This document shows positions 43,306 through 51,902 of a stretch of DNA of 64,000 nt, one piece after another. Made by a program: the position numbers and the translations under genes. The notes under the pieces were generated by a model. That model ran no database searches. It had not been told where the DNA came from and saw only the letters and a list, made by a program, of their open reading frames with translations. This DNA comes from Azospirillum sp. B21. GTDB lineage: Bacteria; Pseudomonadota; Alphaproteobacteria; Azospirillales; Azospirillaceae. The stretch lies in NCBI RefSeq assembly GCF_008364825.1, contig NZ_VTTO01000002.1, forward strand, positions 248,001 to 312,000, given 5' to 3'. How positions within the stretch are numbered: the stretch's first letter is position 1; each line of letters starts with the position of its first letter.

Positions 43306-45119
43306 CGCGGTCCTCGCTCTGCGTCGGACGGTTGAGCTTCCGGCAATTGGACGACGAAGCAGGCGCCGCCGTCGGGGTTGTTCTCCGCCCTCAGCGTGCC
43401 GCCGAAGTCCCGCACGATGCCATAGGACAGCGACAGCCCCAGGCCAAGCCCCTGTCCGACCTCCTTGGTAGTGAAGAAGGGATCGAACAGCTGGAACTGG
43501 TGGGCCTCGGCGATGCCGGTGCCGCTGTCGCGAATGCGGATTTCCCAACCCTCCGCGGTGCGGGCAGCGGTCAGGATCAGCCGCCGCTCGTCGCTGCCGT
43601 TCATGGCGTCGGCGGCGTTGCGCAGCAGATTGACGAAGACCTGCTCCAGCCGCACGGCGTCGCCGCGCACATGGGCCTCTGGCGGGATCGCCTGCTCCAC
43701 CCGCACCTCCTCCTCGCGCAGGCGGGGGGCGAGCAGGGCCAGCGCGCGGTCCATCGTGCGGGCGACCGGCACGGCTTCGACCCGCGCCGGCCCCTTGCGG
43801 GCGAAGTCCTTCAGATGGCCGGACAGCACCGCCATCCGTTCCGCCAGATCACCGATCATGGCGAGGTTGTCGCGCACCATCGCCGTCTCGCCCCGTTCGG
43901 CCAGCAGCCGGGTGGAGGCGACGAAAGTGCGGATGGCGGCCAGCGGCTGGTTGATCTCGTGCGCCAACGCCGCCGACATCTGGCCGAGCGCCGCCAGCTT
44001 GCCGGCCTGCACCAGTTCCTCCTGCGCCTCACGCAGGACGCGGTTGGCGGTCAGCAGTTCGGCGGTGCGCTCCTCCACCCGGCGCTCCAGCATCGCCCGC
44101 GCCTCCTGCTGCAGCCGCAGGGCGTGGCGCCGCTGCCAGCCCAGCGCCAGGGCCGCTACCAGCAGCAAAAGTCCCATGGCGGTCAGCACCGCCGCCCCGG
44201 CCGCCTGCGCCTTCACCGGCTCCAGATCGGACAGGAAGCGGATGGTCCAGCCGAATTCGGGCAGGGCAAGCTCCTGCATCAGATAGGCGCGTCGGGAACC
44301 GCCGGGAACGGAGTCGGGCAGGCTGACCAGCCGTGCGCCGTTTTCCATCACCGGACCGTCATGGAGGCCGAGCGGCATCACCTCGCTGCGATCATACTGG
44401 CGGGTCTGCGCCAGCCGTGCTTTCACCGCGTCGGGAAGCGGGCGCAGCGCGTGGTATTTCCAGTCGGCGTGGCTGGACAGGAAGACGATGCCGTTCTGGT
44501 CGGTCACCAGCACCCGCTCGCCGCCGGCGGCCCAGTCGCGTTGGAGCGGTTCCAGGTCGATCTTGACCACGGCGACGCCGATCAGCCGGTCCGCCAGATG
44601 CACCGCGTGCGACAGGAAATAGCCGGGCAGGCCGGTGGTGACGCCGATGCCGAAATAACGCCCGCTGCCGGCCTCCACCGCCTGCCGGAAATAGGGGCGG
44701 AAGTCGTAGATCTGGCCGACGAAGCTCTGCGCCGGATCGGCCCAGTTGCTCGCCGCCAGCGCCAGCCCGCTGCGGTCCACCACATAGAGCGCCGCCGAGC
44801 CGGCCGCCGCATTCGCCGTCTCCAGCCGCCGGTTGACGGTGTCGCGCAATGCCTCCGACGGCCTGTCCAGCAGACCCAGCACCTCATGGTCGCGGGCGAC
44901 CAGGAAGGGCAGATAGTCGTAGCGGCCGACCGCGTTGCGGATGCTGCTGGCATACAGCCCCAGCCGCTGGTCGCCGTTCAGGGTCAGGGCAGTCCGCGCA
45001 TCGGCCTCCGCCCAGCGGTAGGCGCCCCAGCAGGCCAGGGCGGTAACCGCGGCCAGTGCCGCTACGGGAAACGCCAGCCTGCGGCGGCGCAGCGGACGGA
45101 TGGAGACGATGTCGGCCAT
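43302..45119 (-). CDS. dctB: C4-dicarboxylate sensor histidine kinase DctB-like
   Basis: A 605-residue membrane kinase. Helix 1 is about 13-33, a periplasmic double-PAS-type sensor spans about 34-285 (including VVDRSGLALAASNWADPAQS and GIGVTTGLPGYFLSHAVHLA), and helix 2 is about 290-315. The cytoplasmic part has a coiled coil, the H box ALAHEINQPLAAIRTF, the N box VFVNLLRNAADAM and the ATP-lid glycines GQGLGLGLSLSYGI. The layout matches DctB, which senses succinate, malate and fumarate. ATG 45119 with GGAGC upstream is preferred; the frame extends about 40 codons further without a good start. Confidence 0.9.
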   Translation of the reverse strand: MADIVSIRPLRRRRLAFPVAALAAVTALACWGAYRWAEADARTALTLNGDQRLGLYASSIRNAVGRYDYLPFLVARDHEVLGLLDRPSEALRDTVNRRLETANAAAGSAALYVVDRSGLALAASNWADPAQSFVGQIYDFRPYFRQAVEAGSGRYFGIGVTTGLPGYFLSHAVHLADRLIGVAVVKIDLEPLQRDWAAGGERVLVTDQNGIVFLSSHADWKYHALRPLPDAVKARLAQTRQYDRSEVMPLGLHDGPVMENGARLVSLPDSVPGGSRRAYLMQELALPEFGWTIRFLSDLEPVKAQAAGAAVLTAMGLLLLVAALALGWQRRHALRLQQEARAMLERRVEERTAELLTANRVLREAQEELVQAGKLAALGQMSAALAHEINQPLAAIRTFVASTRLLAERGETAMVRDNLAMIGDLAERMAVLSGHLKDFARKGPARVEAVPVARTMDRALALLAPRLREEEVRVEQAIPPEAHVRGDAVRLEQVFVNLLRNAADAMNGSDERRLILTAARTAEGWEIRIRDSGTGIAEAHQFQLFDPFFTTKEVGQGLGLGLSLSYGIVRDFGGTLRAENNPDGGACFVVQLPEAQPSDAERGPR

Positions 45120-45432
45120 GCTCCGTCTATGGGACTGCGGGGGTGATGCTGTCCAGCGCCTTTTCCCGTCCGGAAGGGACGATGGGAGCCGGAAAATCCC
45201 TTCGAACAACGGGGCGCCGTTCTTTGAATGGACGTTCAATCAAAAACGGTAAAGGCAATCGACGAAATGGATAGGCCAAATGAACGGCGTGACGGATTGC
45301 GACATCGGAAGCCTTTTGTTGTTTGCGTCACTTTCATGAAGCTCCAAAGACGGCTATGGTGCGCCCCTGCCGGCTTGGGCTTGACCTTTGAACAGTACCC
45401 GGCATCGGGATCGAGAGAGGGGAAACAGGATC
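45120..45432. promoter_or_regulatory. Divergent dctB / pmtA-like control region
   Basis: This 313-base gap between divergent genes holds an inverted repeat TTGAATGGACGTTCAA (45224-45239, five-base arms) of the size many repressors bind. The stretch after it to about 45400 is lower in GC than the genes. No RNA gene or small ORF is convincing. Confidence 0.4.
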
Positions 45433-46053
45433 ATGGACGCCGACTCCATTCGCGCCGCCTACCGCCGCTACGCGGGCTTCTACGACAAGGTGTTCGGGGT
45501 GCTTCTGGCGTCCGGCCGGCATGCGGCGGTGGAGTGGCTGAACCGGCGCGGGAACCTGCGGATCCTGGAGGTCGGCGTCGGCACCGGCCTGTCGCTTTCC
45601 GACTACCGCAAGGACAACCGCGTCGTCGGCATCGACCTGTCCACCGACATGCTGAAGGTCGCGCAGGAGCGGGTGGAGCGCGAGAAGCTCGACAATGTCG
45701 AAGGGCTGCTGGAGATGGATGCCGGCAAGCTGGCCTTCGCCGACGGCAGCTTCGACGTGGTGGTCGCCATGTATGTCATGACCGTCGTCCCCGACCCCCA
45801 GGGCACGATGGCGGAGTTGGAGCGCGTCTGCAAACCGGGCGGCGACATCGTGATCGTCAACCACTTCGCCGCTCCCCGCCCGGGCGTCCGCCGCGTGGTG
45901 GAGGGGTGGCTGTCGCCCTTGTCGAAGAAGCTGGGCTGGCGGCCCGACTTCACCCTGGAGGCGATGATGAACGGATCGCGGCTGGCCGTGGAGAGCATCC
46001 GCACCCTGCCCCCCTTCGGGCTGTTCAGCCTGCTGCATTGCCGGCGGGGGTAG
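45433..46053 (+). CDS. pmtA: PmtA-like phospholipid N-methyltransferase
   Basis: A 206-residue class I SAM methyltransferase resembling alphaproteobacterial PmtA, which methylates phosphatidylethanolamine stepwise to phosphatidylcholine at the membrane. The N-terminus AAYRRYAGFYDKVFGVLLAS is characteristic; motif I is LEVGVGTGLSLSDYR, then GIDLSTDMLKVAQERV and the VVVAMYVMTVVPDPQGTMAE motif. The C-terminal GWRPDFTLEAMM and FGLFSLLHCRR blocks also fit. ATG 45433 follows an AGGGGAAACAGGA site. A general ubiquinone/menaquinone-type methyltransferase is the alternative. Confidence 0.8.
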   Translation: MDADSIRAAYRRYAGFYDKVFGVLLASGRHAAVEWLNRRGNLRILEVGVGTGLSLSDYRKDNRVVGIDLSTDMLKVAQERVEREKLDNVEGLLEMDAGKLAFADGSFDVVVAMYVMTVVPDPQGTMAELERVCKPGGDIVIVNHFAAPRPGVRRVVEGWLSPLSKKLGWRPDFTLEAMMNGSRLAVESIRTLPPFGLFSLLHCRRG

Positions 46054-46163
46054 AGGGCGTCGCCGGAAGTGGTGGTGGCCGTGGCGGTCCAACCTGCGTG
46101 ACCGCCCCCGTCGCCTGCTGTTAGTCTCGCCGTGACCACACAGGCGATCAGGGGAGCCGGGCC

Positions 46164-47003
46164 ATGGCCGAACAGGGCGGAGATTTGGCGGGAAAGCGGA
46201 TTCTGGTGCCGGAGAGCCGGGATCTCGACCTGTTCGCCGGCATGATGGAACAGCATGGGGCGGAGACCATCCGCTGCCCGATGGTCAAGATCCTCGATCT
46301 CGACGACCCGGCGCCGGCCCGTGACTGGCTGGACCGGTTGCTGACCGAAGGCTTCGACGACATCGTGCTGCTGACCGGTGAAGGGCTGCGGCGGCTGATG
46401 ACGGTCGCCCGCGCCATGGAGCGCGAGGCCGACGTGGTCGCCGCCATCGGCCGGGCGCGCGTCTTCGTCCGCGGGCCGAAACCGGTCAAGGCGCTGCGGG
46501 AGATCGGCTGCAGCCCGTTCAAATCCGCCCCCGCTCCGACCACGGACGGCGTCATCGCCATGCTGTCGGAGGAGGAGTTGGACGGTCACCGCGTCGGCAT
46601 CCAGCTCTACCCCGACAACCCGAACGAACCCCTGCTGGAAGCGGTGCGTGCGCGCGGCGGTACGCCGGTGGCGGTCACGCCCTACCGCTATGCCAATGAT
46701 TCCGAGACCGGTGCGGTGCAGACCGCCATCCGCGACATGGCGGCGGGGCGGATCGATTTCGTTGCCTTCACCGCCTCGCCCCAGGTGCGGCGCCTGCACG
46801 AGGTGGCGGAGGCCTGCGGCCTTGCCGACGACTTCCGCCAGGGCTTCGCCAGGACCCGGATCGCCGCGGTCGGCCCGGTGGTGGCCGAGGCGGTGGAGGC
46901 GGCGGGCGGAACCGTCGCGGTGTCCCCGGAATCGACCTTCCACATGAAGCCGCTGGTCAATGCTATCCGCCGTCTGCTGACGGACGGGGCGGGGGCGAAA
47001 TAG
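46164..47003 (+). CDS. hemD: Uroporphyrinogen-III synthase-like protein HemD
   Basis: A 279-residue cytosolic protein of the uroporphyrinogen-III synthase family, which closes hydroxymethylbilane with inversion of ring D in tetrapyrrole synthesis. It has the two-domain layout: KRILVPESRDLDLFAGMMEQ at the start, a DDIVLLTGEGLRRLM segment (usual position of the family's sequence LTSxNG), then DFVAFTASPQVRRLHEVAEA and IAAVGPVVAEAVEAAGGTVA. Sequence conservation in this family is low, so a specialised paralogue is possible, for example one tied to a uroporphyrinogen methylase. No other haem or cobalamin gene is adjacent. ATG 46164. Confidence 0.82.
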   Translation: MAEQGGDLAGKRILVPESRDLDLFAGMMEQHGAETIRCPMVKILDLDDPAPARDWLDRLLTEGFDDIVLLTGEGLRRLMTVARAMEREADVVAAIGRARVFVRGPKPVKALREIGCSPFKSAPAPTTDGVIAMLSEEELDGHRVGIQLYPDNPNEPLLEAVRARGGTPVAVTPYRYANDSETGAVQTAIRDMAAGRIDFVAFTASPQVRRLHEVAEACGLADDFRQGFARTRIAAVGPVVAEAVEAAGGTVAVSPESTFHMKPLVNAIRRLLTDGAGAK

Positions 47004-47188
47004 GTCCGACGGGAGAGGGGCAAGGGGCGGGCAGGGGCGATGATGGCAAGACAGCGACCTTTCGCCCCACCCTCCCTTTGCGCGGCCTTGTTGATAACAA
47101 TTCTCACTCTCGCTTAACCTTTGACGCGCAGTGTTGGCGCCGACCACCGGGAAACTCCCTGTGGCCGGCCGTTGCCAGGAGCGTCGTC

Positions 47189-48355
47189 ATGTCCGTTACC
47201 ATCCTCCCCCTGTCTCGCCGCGCACTCGCGCTGGTGCTTCTGTCGGCCGGAATCGCCGGGGGTGGGTCCGCGCTCGCGACGGATCTGTCGACGAAGGAAA
47301 AGCTGGGGGAGGCTCTGTTTTCCGACCACAATTTGTCGGCCAACCGCACCCAGGCCTGCGCCGACTGCCACAATCCCGATTTCGGTTTCGCCGATCCGCG
47401 CACCGGCGGCGCAGGCGGGGCGGCATCGGTCGGCGACAACGGCAAGTCGGTGGGCGATCGCAATGCGCCGACGGCGAGCTATGCGGCCTTTACGCCGGCC
47501 TTTCACTTCACCGCGGACGGCAAGGCAGTCGGCGGACAGTTCTGGGACGGCCGCGCCGCGACCTTGAAGGATCAAGCCGGTGGCCCGCCGCTGAATCCGG
47601 CCGAGATGGGTCTGACGTCCAAGGAGCAGGCGCGCGAGAGGCTGGCCGAGAATCCCGACTATGCCCGCGCCTTCGTGGCGCTCTATGGCGCCGGCGTGCT
47701 CGACGATGCGGAGCGCGCCTATGATGCGATGAGCGACAGCCTCGCCGCCTTCGAGAAGACCGACCGGTTCGCGCCTTTCGATTCGAAATACGACCGCCAT
47801 CTGCGCGGCGAATACAAGATGACGGCTGAAGAGGATTTGGGCATGACCCTGTTCTTCTCCACCCAGTTCACCAACTGCAACCAGTGCCACAAGCTGAAGC
47901 CGATGCCGGCAGCGGCCGGGGAAATGTTCACCAACTACGAACACCACAACATCGGCGTGCCGGCGAATCCGGCCCTGCGCGAGGCGTCGGGCAAGCCGGC
48001 GACCTTCGCCGACCGCGGCCTGCGCGACAACCCCGCAGCGGCCAAACCTGCTTTCGAGGGGAAATTCAAGACGCCGAGCCTGCGAAACGTGGCCGTGACC
48101 GGGCCCTACATGCACAACGGCGTCTTCAAGGATCTGGAGACGGTGGTCCGCTTCTACGACCACTACAACAACCGCACGGAAAAGGCCGCGATCAACCCGG
48201 AGACCGGCAAGCCCTGGGATCCGCCCGAAGTGGCGGCGAACCTGTCGAAAAAGGAACTGGAATCGGCTCCGGCGTTGGAAACCCGCCGCGTCAAGGCGCT
48301 GGTCGCCTTCATGAAGACGCTGACCGACGCACGGTACGAGCATCTGCTGAAGTGA
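47189..48355 (+). CDS. Di-haem cytochrome c peroxidase (CcpA/MauG family)
   Basis: A 388-residue periplasmic protein that should reduce hydrogen peroxide with electrons from small cytochromes. The signal peptide spans about residues 1-30 (LVLLSAGIAGGGSALA). Two c-type haem sites are present: CADCH (57-61) and CNQCH (230-234). KFKTPSLRNVAVTGPYMHNG, a family signature, follows. Length and order suit bacterial di-haem peroxidases; MauG-type activity is an alternative but no methylamine genes are near. Start ATG 47189 has CCAGGA upstream. An iron-box-like sequence lies about 85 bases upstream. Confidence 0.9.
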   Translation: MSVTILPLSRRALALVLLSAGIAGGGSALATDLSTKEKLGEALFSDHNLSANRTQACADCHNPDFGFADPRTGGAGGAASVGDNGKSVGDRNAPTASYAAFTPAFHFTADGKAVGGQFWDGRAATLKDQAGGPPLNPAEMGLTSKEQARERLAENPDYARAFVALYGAGVLDDAERAYDAMSDSLAAFEKTDRFAPFDSKYDRHLRGEYKMTAEEDLGMTLFFSTQFTNCNQCHKLKPMPAAAGEMFTNYEHHNIGVPANPALREASGKPATFADRGLRDNPAAAKPAFEGKFKTPSLRNVAVTGPYMHNGVFKDLETVVRFYDHYNNRTEKAAINPETGKPWDPPEVAANLSKKELESAPALETRRVKALVAFMKTLTDARYEHLLK

Positions 48356-48368
48356 GGTCGGGCCTGCT

Positions 48369-48539
48369 TCAGCCGCCGATATCGATCCGGTAAAGCTCCA
48401 GATCCAGCAGTTCCATCGTCATCCGGGGGCGACCGGCCGTCTTGCGGGCGCTCAGCTTGCGGGCCAGTGGTCGGCTGAGCCAGGCTGCGCGGGCGCGGTC
48501 GATCAGGGCGGTGCAGCGATGGGACAGTCTGGCGTTCAT
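48369..48539 (-). CDS. Small basic ORF, 56 residues, unknown
   Basis: An open frame from ATG 48539 to TGA, ending 13 bases from the convergent peroxidase gene. The first 40 residues are strongly basic (LIDRARAAWLSRPLARKLSA). The C-terminus, MELLDLELYRIDIGG, recalls the LLxLxDRxLxDIG ending of small DUF1127 proteins, some of which bind RNA or affect phosphate and carbon metabolism. The likeness is weak. The ribosome-binding site is poor (GAGAAAGCTGACC), which lowers confidence. The 191 bases upstream to 48730 show nothing else. Confidence 0.4.
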   Translation of the reverse strand: MNARLSHRCTALIDRARAAWLSRPLARKLSARKTAGRPRMTMELLDLELYRIDIGG

Positions 48540-48730
48540 GGCTGGTCAGCTTTCTCGCACGGGATGTCGGGATCGGCGGTTCGATAGGGTAGCGGCAGGC
48601 TCCTGTGAGCGGTTGCAGTAAGAATGTCGCGGCACTGTGACAGTTTCTATCGCTCGAAGGTTTAGTCCATAGGCCGTAGGGCAGGGTTTTCGCCCGTTTT
48701 GCCCCTATCTTCGACCAAAGGAGGAGGGGG

Positions 48731-49288
48731 TCACACCACCACGCCGACCAGCCGCCGCAGCGCGTCGCGCGATTCGCCGTCCAGAACCGGCAGCCCGCCG
48801 CGGGCATCCAGCATGTAGGCGCCGGGATCGGACAGCGTGCGCATGGCGAAACCGACCACGGCCGGCGGTTCGGTGCCGAGCGGCTGCGACTCGTAGACGG
48901 GGGTGAAGCTGCAGCCGGCGAGCAGCGCGCGAATCATCAGCGCCTCGTCGGAGGATGCGCCGGCTGCCGGGGTGTTGATGCCGAACAGCAGCCGTTCCGC
49001 CTCCGCCTCGGTCACCAGCCCGCGTTCCAGAAGGATGTCCACCATGGCGGAACTGGTCATCACCGGCGCGGCACGTCCCTTCCAGCAGAAGCGGCCGTCG
49101 TCCCAGCCGACGTCGAGGCTGCGGAAGATCATGTGAGGTTCGCCGCCGCCCGGCGCGCCGGCGACGATGTAATTGACGCGCAGCAGGCCGTTCCAACCGC
49201 CCGCCGGGGCGACGATGCTGGACACGCCGCACCGCGTCAGGCGCAGGTAGGTGTCGTTGATCCCCGACGGTTCGAAATCGAAAAGCAT
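48731..49288 (-). CDS. Unrecognised 185-residue cytosolic protein
   Basis: The frame starts at ATG 49288 with GCGAGGTGA upstream. The product has no signal peptide or membrane segment. The N-terminal half is mixed beta (TYLRLTRCGVSSIVAPAGGW, then VNYIVAGAPGGGEPHMIF) and the C-terminal half is helical (VDILLERGLVTEAEAERLLF). No catalytic or binding motif is evident and I do not recognise the family. The 203 bases to ccoG are same-strand and hold no clear signal. Codon use is typical for the window, so it is probably real. Confidence 0.7.
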   Translation of the reverse strand: MLFDFEPSGINDTYLRLTRCGVSSIVAPAGGWNGLLRVNYIVAGAPGGGEPHMIFRSLDVGWDDGRFCWKGRAAPVMTSSAMVDILLERGLVTEAEAERLLFGINTPAAGASSDEALMIRALLAGCSFTPVYESQPLGTEPPAVVGFAMRTLSDPGAYMLDARGGLPVLDGESRDALRRLVGVVV

Positions 49289-49491
49289 GGCCTGTTCACC
49301 TCGCTGCCGGCAGGCAGGCCCGGTTTCCCGATTGCCCCGCCCTCGTTTGGTGAGTCAGGTGAGTGGCGGCTTGGCTTGCGCAAACTGCCCATGCGGGTGC
49401 CCTCCCTTTGCGCAGAAATGCGAAAGGCGGTAGGCCGATCCGCCGGCCACCGCCTTTCGACTCCGCGCCAACGGAGAGTATCCGTGACGGA

Positions 49492-50970
49492 CTACTGGTT
49501 GGCCGGCCCCATGAACACGCTGTCACGGCTGTTCTTTTCAGCGGTCACGGTGTCGGACAGTTGGAAGGTCAGCGGCAGCGAGGTGGCGGTGACTTCCCCG
49601 CGGGGGGCCGTCACATAGACGCGGTAGGTGGCGACGCTGTCCGGCTCCGCCGAGATGGTGGCGGTATGGGCGGCGGTCTCCGGTTCCGCTTCGCCGATCA
49701 CCTTGATGTCGGCAGCGGACAGGCCGACGACGCTGAGGGTGTAGGACCGGTTCTGGCGGGTCTTGTTGGCGACCTTGAAGGTGTAGGCATTGCGGATCGA
49801 CCCGTCCGACAGCGTCACGAACAAGGGCGCGCGGTCGCGCAGGACGGTGATGTTCAGGCTGGGGCGCAGCGCGAAGCTCCAGGCCATGGCGCCGCCGATG
49901 ACCAGCATCAGCAGGGCGTAGACGATCACGCGCGGACGGATCAGGCGCCATTGATAGGTCTTGCCGGACGCGCGGGTGTCCTGCGCCGCCAGCGAATCGA
50001 AGGCGATCAGGCGGGTGGGCAGTCCCTGCTGGATCATGATGGTGTCGCAGGCGTCGACGCACAGGCCGCAGTTGATGCAGTCGGCCTGTTCGCCGGTGCG
50101 CACGTCGATCCCCATCGGGCAGACCTGGACGCACTGGCCGCAGTCGATGCAGTCGCCGAAGCCCTGGGCGCGCCGCTCGTCCCAGCTCTGCGACTTGCGC
50201 TTGGGACCACGATTGTCGCCGCGGTCGGCCTGATAGGTGACCACCAGCGAATGTTCGTCCAGCATCGCGGTCTGGATGCGCGGCCAGGGGCACATGTACA
50301 TGCACATCTGCTCGCGCGTCCAGCCGGCCATGACGTAGGTCATGCCGACGAAGATGGCGAAGAAGGACGTCGCTTCGTAGCTGGCCTGGAAGGTCAGCAG
50401 ATCGTGCAGCAGGGCCGGGGCATCGGTGAAGTAGGCGAGGAAGCCGAAACCGGTGACGAGGCTGAGCGCCATCCAGCCCGCATGCTTGCCCGCCTTGCGC
50501 AGGATTTTGCGCATGGTCCAGGGCTGCTTTTCCATGCGGATGCGTTCCGCCCGGTCGCCTTCGAAGACACGCTCGATCCAGACAAACAGATCGGTCCACA
50601 CCGTATGCGGACAGGCGAAGCCGCACCAGACGCGCCCGGCCAGCGCCGTCGCCAGGAACAGGCCCAGCGCCGCCACGATCAGGATGCCGGTGAGGTAGTA
50701 GATCTCCTGCGGCCAGATCTCGATCCAGAACAGGAAGAAGCGCGGCGCCGTCAGATCGAACAGGACCGCCTGGGCCGGGGCTTCGGGGCCGCGTTCCCAC
50801 CGGATCCAGGGGGCGATGAAGAACAGCACCAGAAGAACGGAGAAGGTCACGGTTTTCAGGCGGCGATAGAGGCCCTTGACCGATTTGGGATGAATCGTCT
50901 TGTGGCTTTCGTACAGCGGAACCTTGGCTGGTTGGGCTGATCCCTGCTGAACGATGCTTCCGTCTGGCAT
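49492..50970 (-). CDS. ccoG: Cytochrome cbb3 oxidase accessory protein CcoG (FixG)
   Basis: A 492-residue inner-membrane iron-sulfur protein involved in copper delivery to cbb3-type cytochrome oxidase. About five helices are seen, plus membrane-face cysteines in WCGFACPHTVWTD and MCMYMCPWPRIQ. Two ferredoxin clusters follow (CIDCGQCVQVCPMGID and CINCGLCVDACDTIM), then a C-terminal Ig-like periplasmic domain. The frame stays open to ATG 51012, but that ATG lies inside the predicted -10 hexamer of an FNR-type promoter, so ATG 50970 is the likely start. No ccoNOQP or ccoHIS genes are adjacent. Confidence 0.92.
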   Translation of the reverse strand: MPDGSIVQQGSAQPAKVPLYESHKTIHPKSVKGLYRRLKTVTFSVLLVLFFIAPWIRWERGPEAPAQAVLFDLTAPRFFLFWIEIWPQEIYYLTGILIVAALGLFLATALAGRVWCGFACPHTVWTDLFVWIERVFEGDRAERIRMEKQPWTMRKILRKAGKHAGWMALSLVTGFGFLAYFTDAPALLHDLLTFQASYEATSFFAIFVGMTYVMAGWTREQMCMYMCPWPRIQTAMLDEHSLVVTYQADRGDNRGPKRKSQSWDERRAQGFGDCIDCGQCVQVCPMGIDVRTGEQADCINCGLCVDACDTIMIQQGLPTRLIAFDSLAAQDTRASGKTYQWRLIRPRVIVYALLMLVIGGAMAWSFALRPSLNITVLRDRAPLFVTLSDGSIRNAYTFKVANKTRQNRSYTLSVVGLSAADIKVIGEAEPETAAHTATISAEPDSVATYRVYVTAPRGEVTATSLPLTFQLSDTVTAEKNSRDSVFMGPANQ

Positions 50971-51034
50971 GTCGATGCGCCTGATTTCCGATTCCACGTT
51001 GGCGCGGAGCATAGTCGACCACCAGTGCGGCGCG

Positions 51035-51050
51035 TTTGACCTCTGTCAAA
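51035..51050 (-). promoter_or_regulatory. FNR/FixK anaerobox of the ccoG promoter
   Basis: TTTGACCTCTGTCAAA contains TTGAC-N4-GTCAA, an exact fit to the TTGA-N6-TCAA anaerobox. A TATGCT -10-like hexamer lies at 51013-51008 on the minus strand. This places the transcription start near 51001, 41.5 bases from the box centre, the class II activator geometry, and leaves a leader of about 30 bases to ATG 50970. Confidence 0.7.
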
Positions 51051-51212
51051 CTGCACCGATATTTTGAAAAGCCCCTGTTTTCCTGAGGCCTTCCGCTGGT
51101 TCGAGGGATCCGCGGTCCGGGTTCCGTTAATACTGTGCAGCCACCGTCGCCGACAAGCCCATTATTGCGTCTAACATGGGCGCATGACATACAATACTGA
51201 TACTATACTATA

Positions 51213-51638
51213 TTAAAAAGCGACTATCAGTGCAACGTACCGTCCGAGCTTGCCGATCGTGACCAGCAGCAGGAACAGGCGCAGGTCGACGCGCAGGATG
51301 CCGGCGACCAGGGTCAGCGGATCGCCGATGAAGGGAACCCAGGCCAGCAGAAGCGACCAGACGCCGAAGCGCTGGTACCATCCGGTGGCCCGTTCCACCA
51401 GACGGCGCGATGCCGGGAACCAGCGGCGGTCCTGGAAGTGCATCAGATAACGGCCGAGAGCCCAGTTGACCGTCGATCCCGCCACGTTCCCGGTGGTCGC
51501 CACCAGAATCAGGAGTCCGTCGTGATAGTTGCCCGAGGAATGCAACCCGGCCAGCAGAAGCTCCGACTGGGCGGGAAAAATCGTCGCGGCCGCCAGCGCC
51601 ACAAGGAACAGACTGCCGTAGGCCGCGACATCCGACAT
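51213..51638 (-). CDS. yqaA: YqaA-type DedA-like membrane protein
   Basis: A 141-residue inner-membrane protein of the YqaA group in the DedA/SNARE-associated superfamily. It starts SDVAAYGSLFLVALAAATIF, has the conserved VATTGNVAGSTVNWALGRYL block with the family's re-entrant glycine pattern, and WVPFIGDPLTLVAGILRV. Roles proposed for relatives concern lipid or proton handling; none is proven here. ATG 51638 has AAGGA nine bases upstream. It ends in an A/T-rich stretch and is separated from ccoG by about 240 bases. Confidence 0.85.
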   Translation of the reverse strand: MSDVAAYGSLFLVALAAATIFPAQSELLLAGLHSSGNYHDGLLILVATTGNVAGSTVNWALGRYLMHFQDRRWFPASRRLVERATGWYQRFGVWSLLLAWVPFIGDPLTLVAGILRVDLRLFLLLVTIGKLGRYVALIVAF

Positions 51639-51902
51639 CGTGTAAATCCTTTCCCGACCAACGGTTTGCCTGTTACGCTTCGCTGTCTGGCGCAGGATTA
51701 GGCGTCGGGCGGACGTAAAATCAAGGGGTTCACCGGCGGCGTCCGGCGGGTGCGGCTGCGTGATGGCCCTTGCCCGGCAACCGTCAAGAGACAAGAATGG
51801 GGCCGCGATCCGCGCCGCGTGTCCGGCCGGCGGCTTTTGCTCGCCGGTTATCGCGATGGTCATCGCATGCAGGCCGAATTTGCGGTGGGAGAAGGCACGC
51901 GC

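Noticed and set aside
43332..45146. 604-codon plus-strand frame opposite dctB
   Set aside because: Shadow of the kinase gene; no family features.
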